Below are positions 63,168 through 64,000 of a DNA stretch of 64,000 nt, one piece after another. The notes under the pieces were generated by a model that was given only the letters and a program-made list of their open reading frames with translations, ran no database searches and was not told where the DNA came from. Source of the DNA: Leptospirales bacterium. GTDB lineage: Bacteria; Spirochaetota; Leptospiria; Leptospirales; Leptonemataceae. Within the stretch, counting starts at the first letter, position 1. Each line of letters begins with the position of its first letter. Position numbers and translations under genes: made by a program. The DNA is taken from contig JAIBBM010000006.1 in the NCBI GenBank assembly GCA_019694685.1, positions 1 to 64,000 on the forward strand. The letters are read 5' to 3'.

Positions 63168-64000
63168 TCAAAAGAGCACGAATGCTTTTTCGGTCAAACG
63201 CTGAAACCAGATCCACGGCATGCGCGCTGTGCCAAAGTGCCCCCATGTACCACCCGCCGAATTCTGAATGAGAACTTCCTGCCGCGTTATGTCGTATCCG
63301 ATGACTCCAACTGTGTGAATCGCAACAAACTTGCCAGCTGGAGTCCAGAGCGGCTCGCGAAGATCGACAAAGTTTTCCGTGATCTTCATGGATACGATCA
63401 AGACAGAACCCTGCAGCAAGTGTGCGTGAACCTGGTCAAAGTCACGAAAGTCGATTCTGGAATAACCGCGAACGCGAAATGCGTCCGCGTTCTGAAGCGC
63501 ATCGGGGCCAGGCTTGCGGAAGAAATCCTTTTCATTGAAGGGCATGAGTTGCTCTGTCGGGCATCCTCGCGCATGTAAAAAGTCTAGAGCATCGAGTACT
63601 GAGATGCCCTCGTCTTTTCCGCCGTTGAGGGAGTTGTATACAAAGGAAGGAGAGCACGTGTATCCAGGCTTGCCGCGCCGACGATGGTAGTAGCTCGTCG
63701 CCAGATACCCTGTGGAGAAGGCAACACCGCTCGCCTGGCGCATCTGGTTGCCTGCGGGAGGCAAATCAGATAGAATAAAGACCTGCGGCACGACATCTGG
63801 CAAAGGAGCCAGCATGATGGGCACAGCTCTTTCTTCGTCTGTGTAGTTGGGCTGAATCTGAAAATCATCCGGCCGAAGCGCTTCGCGAGAGGAGCGAGTG
63901 CCAGGGCGAAAGCGGGCCGCTTGTTCTTCTGTGATGCAGGATCCGGTAAGAATCAGAGCGCCCAGGAGAAAGATCTGCGATTTTGACGGAATACTTCGTA
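63168..64000 (-). CDS. Papain-like (C1) lipoprotein with missing catalytic Cys; start beyond window
   Basis: The reading frame is open to the right edge, so the start codon lies outside. It encodes SKSQIFLLGALILTGSC, a lipoprotein signal, then a linker, then a C1-type domain. Papain-fold landmarks remain: the Gln region GNQMRQASGVAFSTGYLATS, the His in AIHTVGVIGYD and the Asn in IQNSAGGTWGHFG. At the position of the catalytic Cys (QGSC in active relatives) there is Gly, encoded GGT, one base from TGT. The protein is therefore probably a non-peptidase binder, unless the base is a sequencing error. Confidence 0.8.
   Translation of the reverse strand, partial: RSIPSKSQIFLLGALILTGSCITEEQAARFRPGTRSSREALRPDDFQIQPNYTDEERAVPIMLAPLPDVVPQVFILSDLPPAGNQMRQASGVAFSTGYLATSYYHRRRGKPGYTCSPSFVYNSLNGGKDEGISVLDALDFLHARGCPTEQLMPFNEKDFFRKPGPDALQNADAFRVRGYSRIDFRDFDQVHAHLLQGSVLIVSMKITENFVDLREPLWTPAGKFVAIHTVGVIGYDITRQEVLIQNSAGGTWGHFGTARMPWIWFQRLTEKAFVLF

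Noticed and set aside
63720..63735. Frameshift explanation for the papain-like Cys loss
   Set aside because: The frame is continuous through the site and flanking family residues stay aligned; only a substitution fits.

Overview
This 64-kb window is a chromosomal segment carrying the replication origin of a Gram-negative bacterium. I read it as a spirochaete of the order Leptospirales, but with base composition near 50% G+C, higher than pathogenic Leptospira. The basis is inferential: the dnaA-dnaN-recF-DUF721 and rpmH-rnpA-yidD-yidC-jag-mnmE blocks, parAB-rsmG nearby, many short spirochaete-style lipoprotein signals, a class III cyclase, a SpoIIE-type phosphatase and a Maf-type (DUF115) protein. 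No 16S rRNA is present, so the assignment is not proven. There are no phage genes, insertion sequences or CRISPR arrays, and no gene-free stretch longer than about 250 bases.

Layout. 1-4514 (minus): a secreted von Willebrand A protein followed by a very long aromatic-rich repeat protein that runs off the left edge. 4578-8435 (plus): tyrosine phosphatase, tatD, serS and a membrane adenylate/guanylate cyclase, with overlapping ends. 8432-11583 (minus): a small protein, separate coaB and coaC, and mutL. 11592-20001: mixed genes including an oxidoreductase, a PP2C/TPR phosphatase, an EamA transporter, a small outer-membrane protein, SCO1 and an OlsB-like acyltransferase. 20002-28001 (minus): an M14-like peptidase, pgk, gap, mnmE, jag, yidC, yidD, rnpA, rpmH. 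28195-33537 (plus): dnaA, a candidate oriC, dnaN, recF, a DciA-like gene and two unknown genes. 33543-42641: a nuclease-family protein, a vWA protein, ferredoxin, ZIP and CorA metal transporters, two serine tRNAs, a glycosyltransferase, ilvC and an epimerase. 42653-51806: a degenerate Fe-ADH, an RsmG-SpoU fusion, lipoprotein and secreted proteins, then a coupled HDOD / ABC ATPase / Maf operon. 51786-55519 (minus): ccmB, ccmC and three coupled genes ending in a paraoxonase-like lipoprotein. 55533-58644: a rhomboid-like protein, parB, parA and a second rsmG containing two parS sites. 58706-64000: a secreted protein, a queuosine-precursor transporter, the three-gene proton-translocating transhydrogenase and a papain-like lipoprotein.

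Genes next to dnaA point away from it on both sides. The plus strand looks C-rich to the left and G-rich to the right, which fits bidirectional replication from about 28-29.7 kb. Partition genes with two parS sites lie about 29 kb away. Cytochrome c maturation genes, SCO1 and transhydrogenase suggest a respiring organism.

The most notable items are: the repeat protein with a TTG start; rnpA apparently starting at CTG directly after the rpmH stop; the RsmG-SpoU fusion alongside a less canonical stand-alone RsmG; an Fe-ADH relative without its metal ligands; a papain-like lipoprotein whose catalytic Cys is Gly; a rhomboid-like protein without protease motifs; and the HDOD/ABC/Maf and ccmBC-plus-unknown operons.
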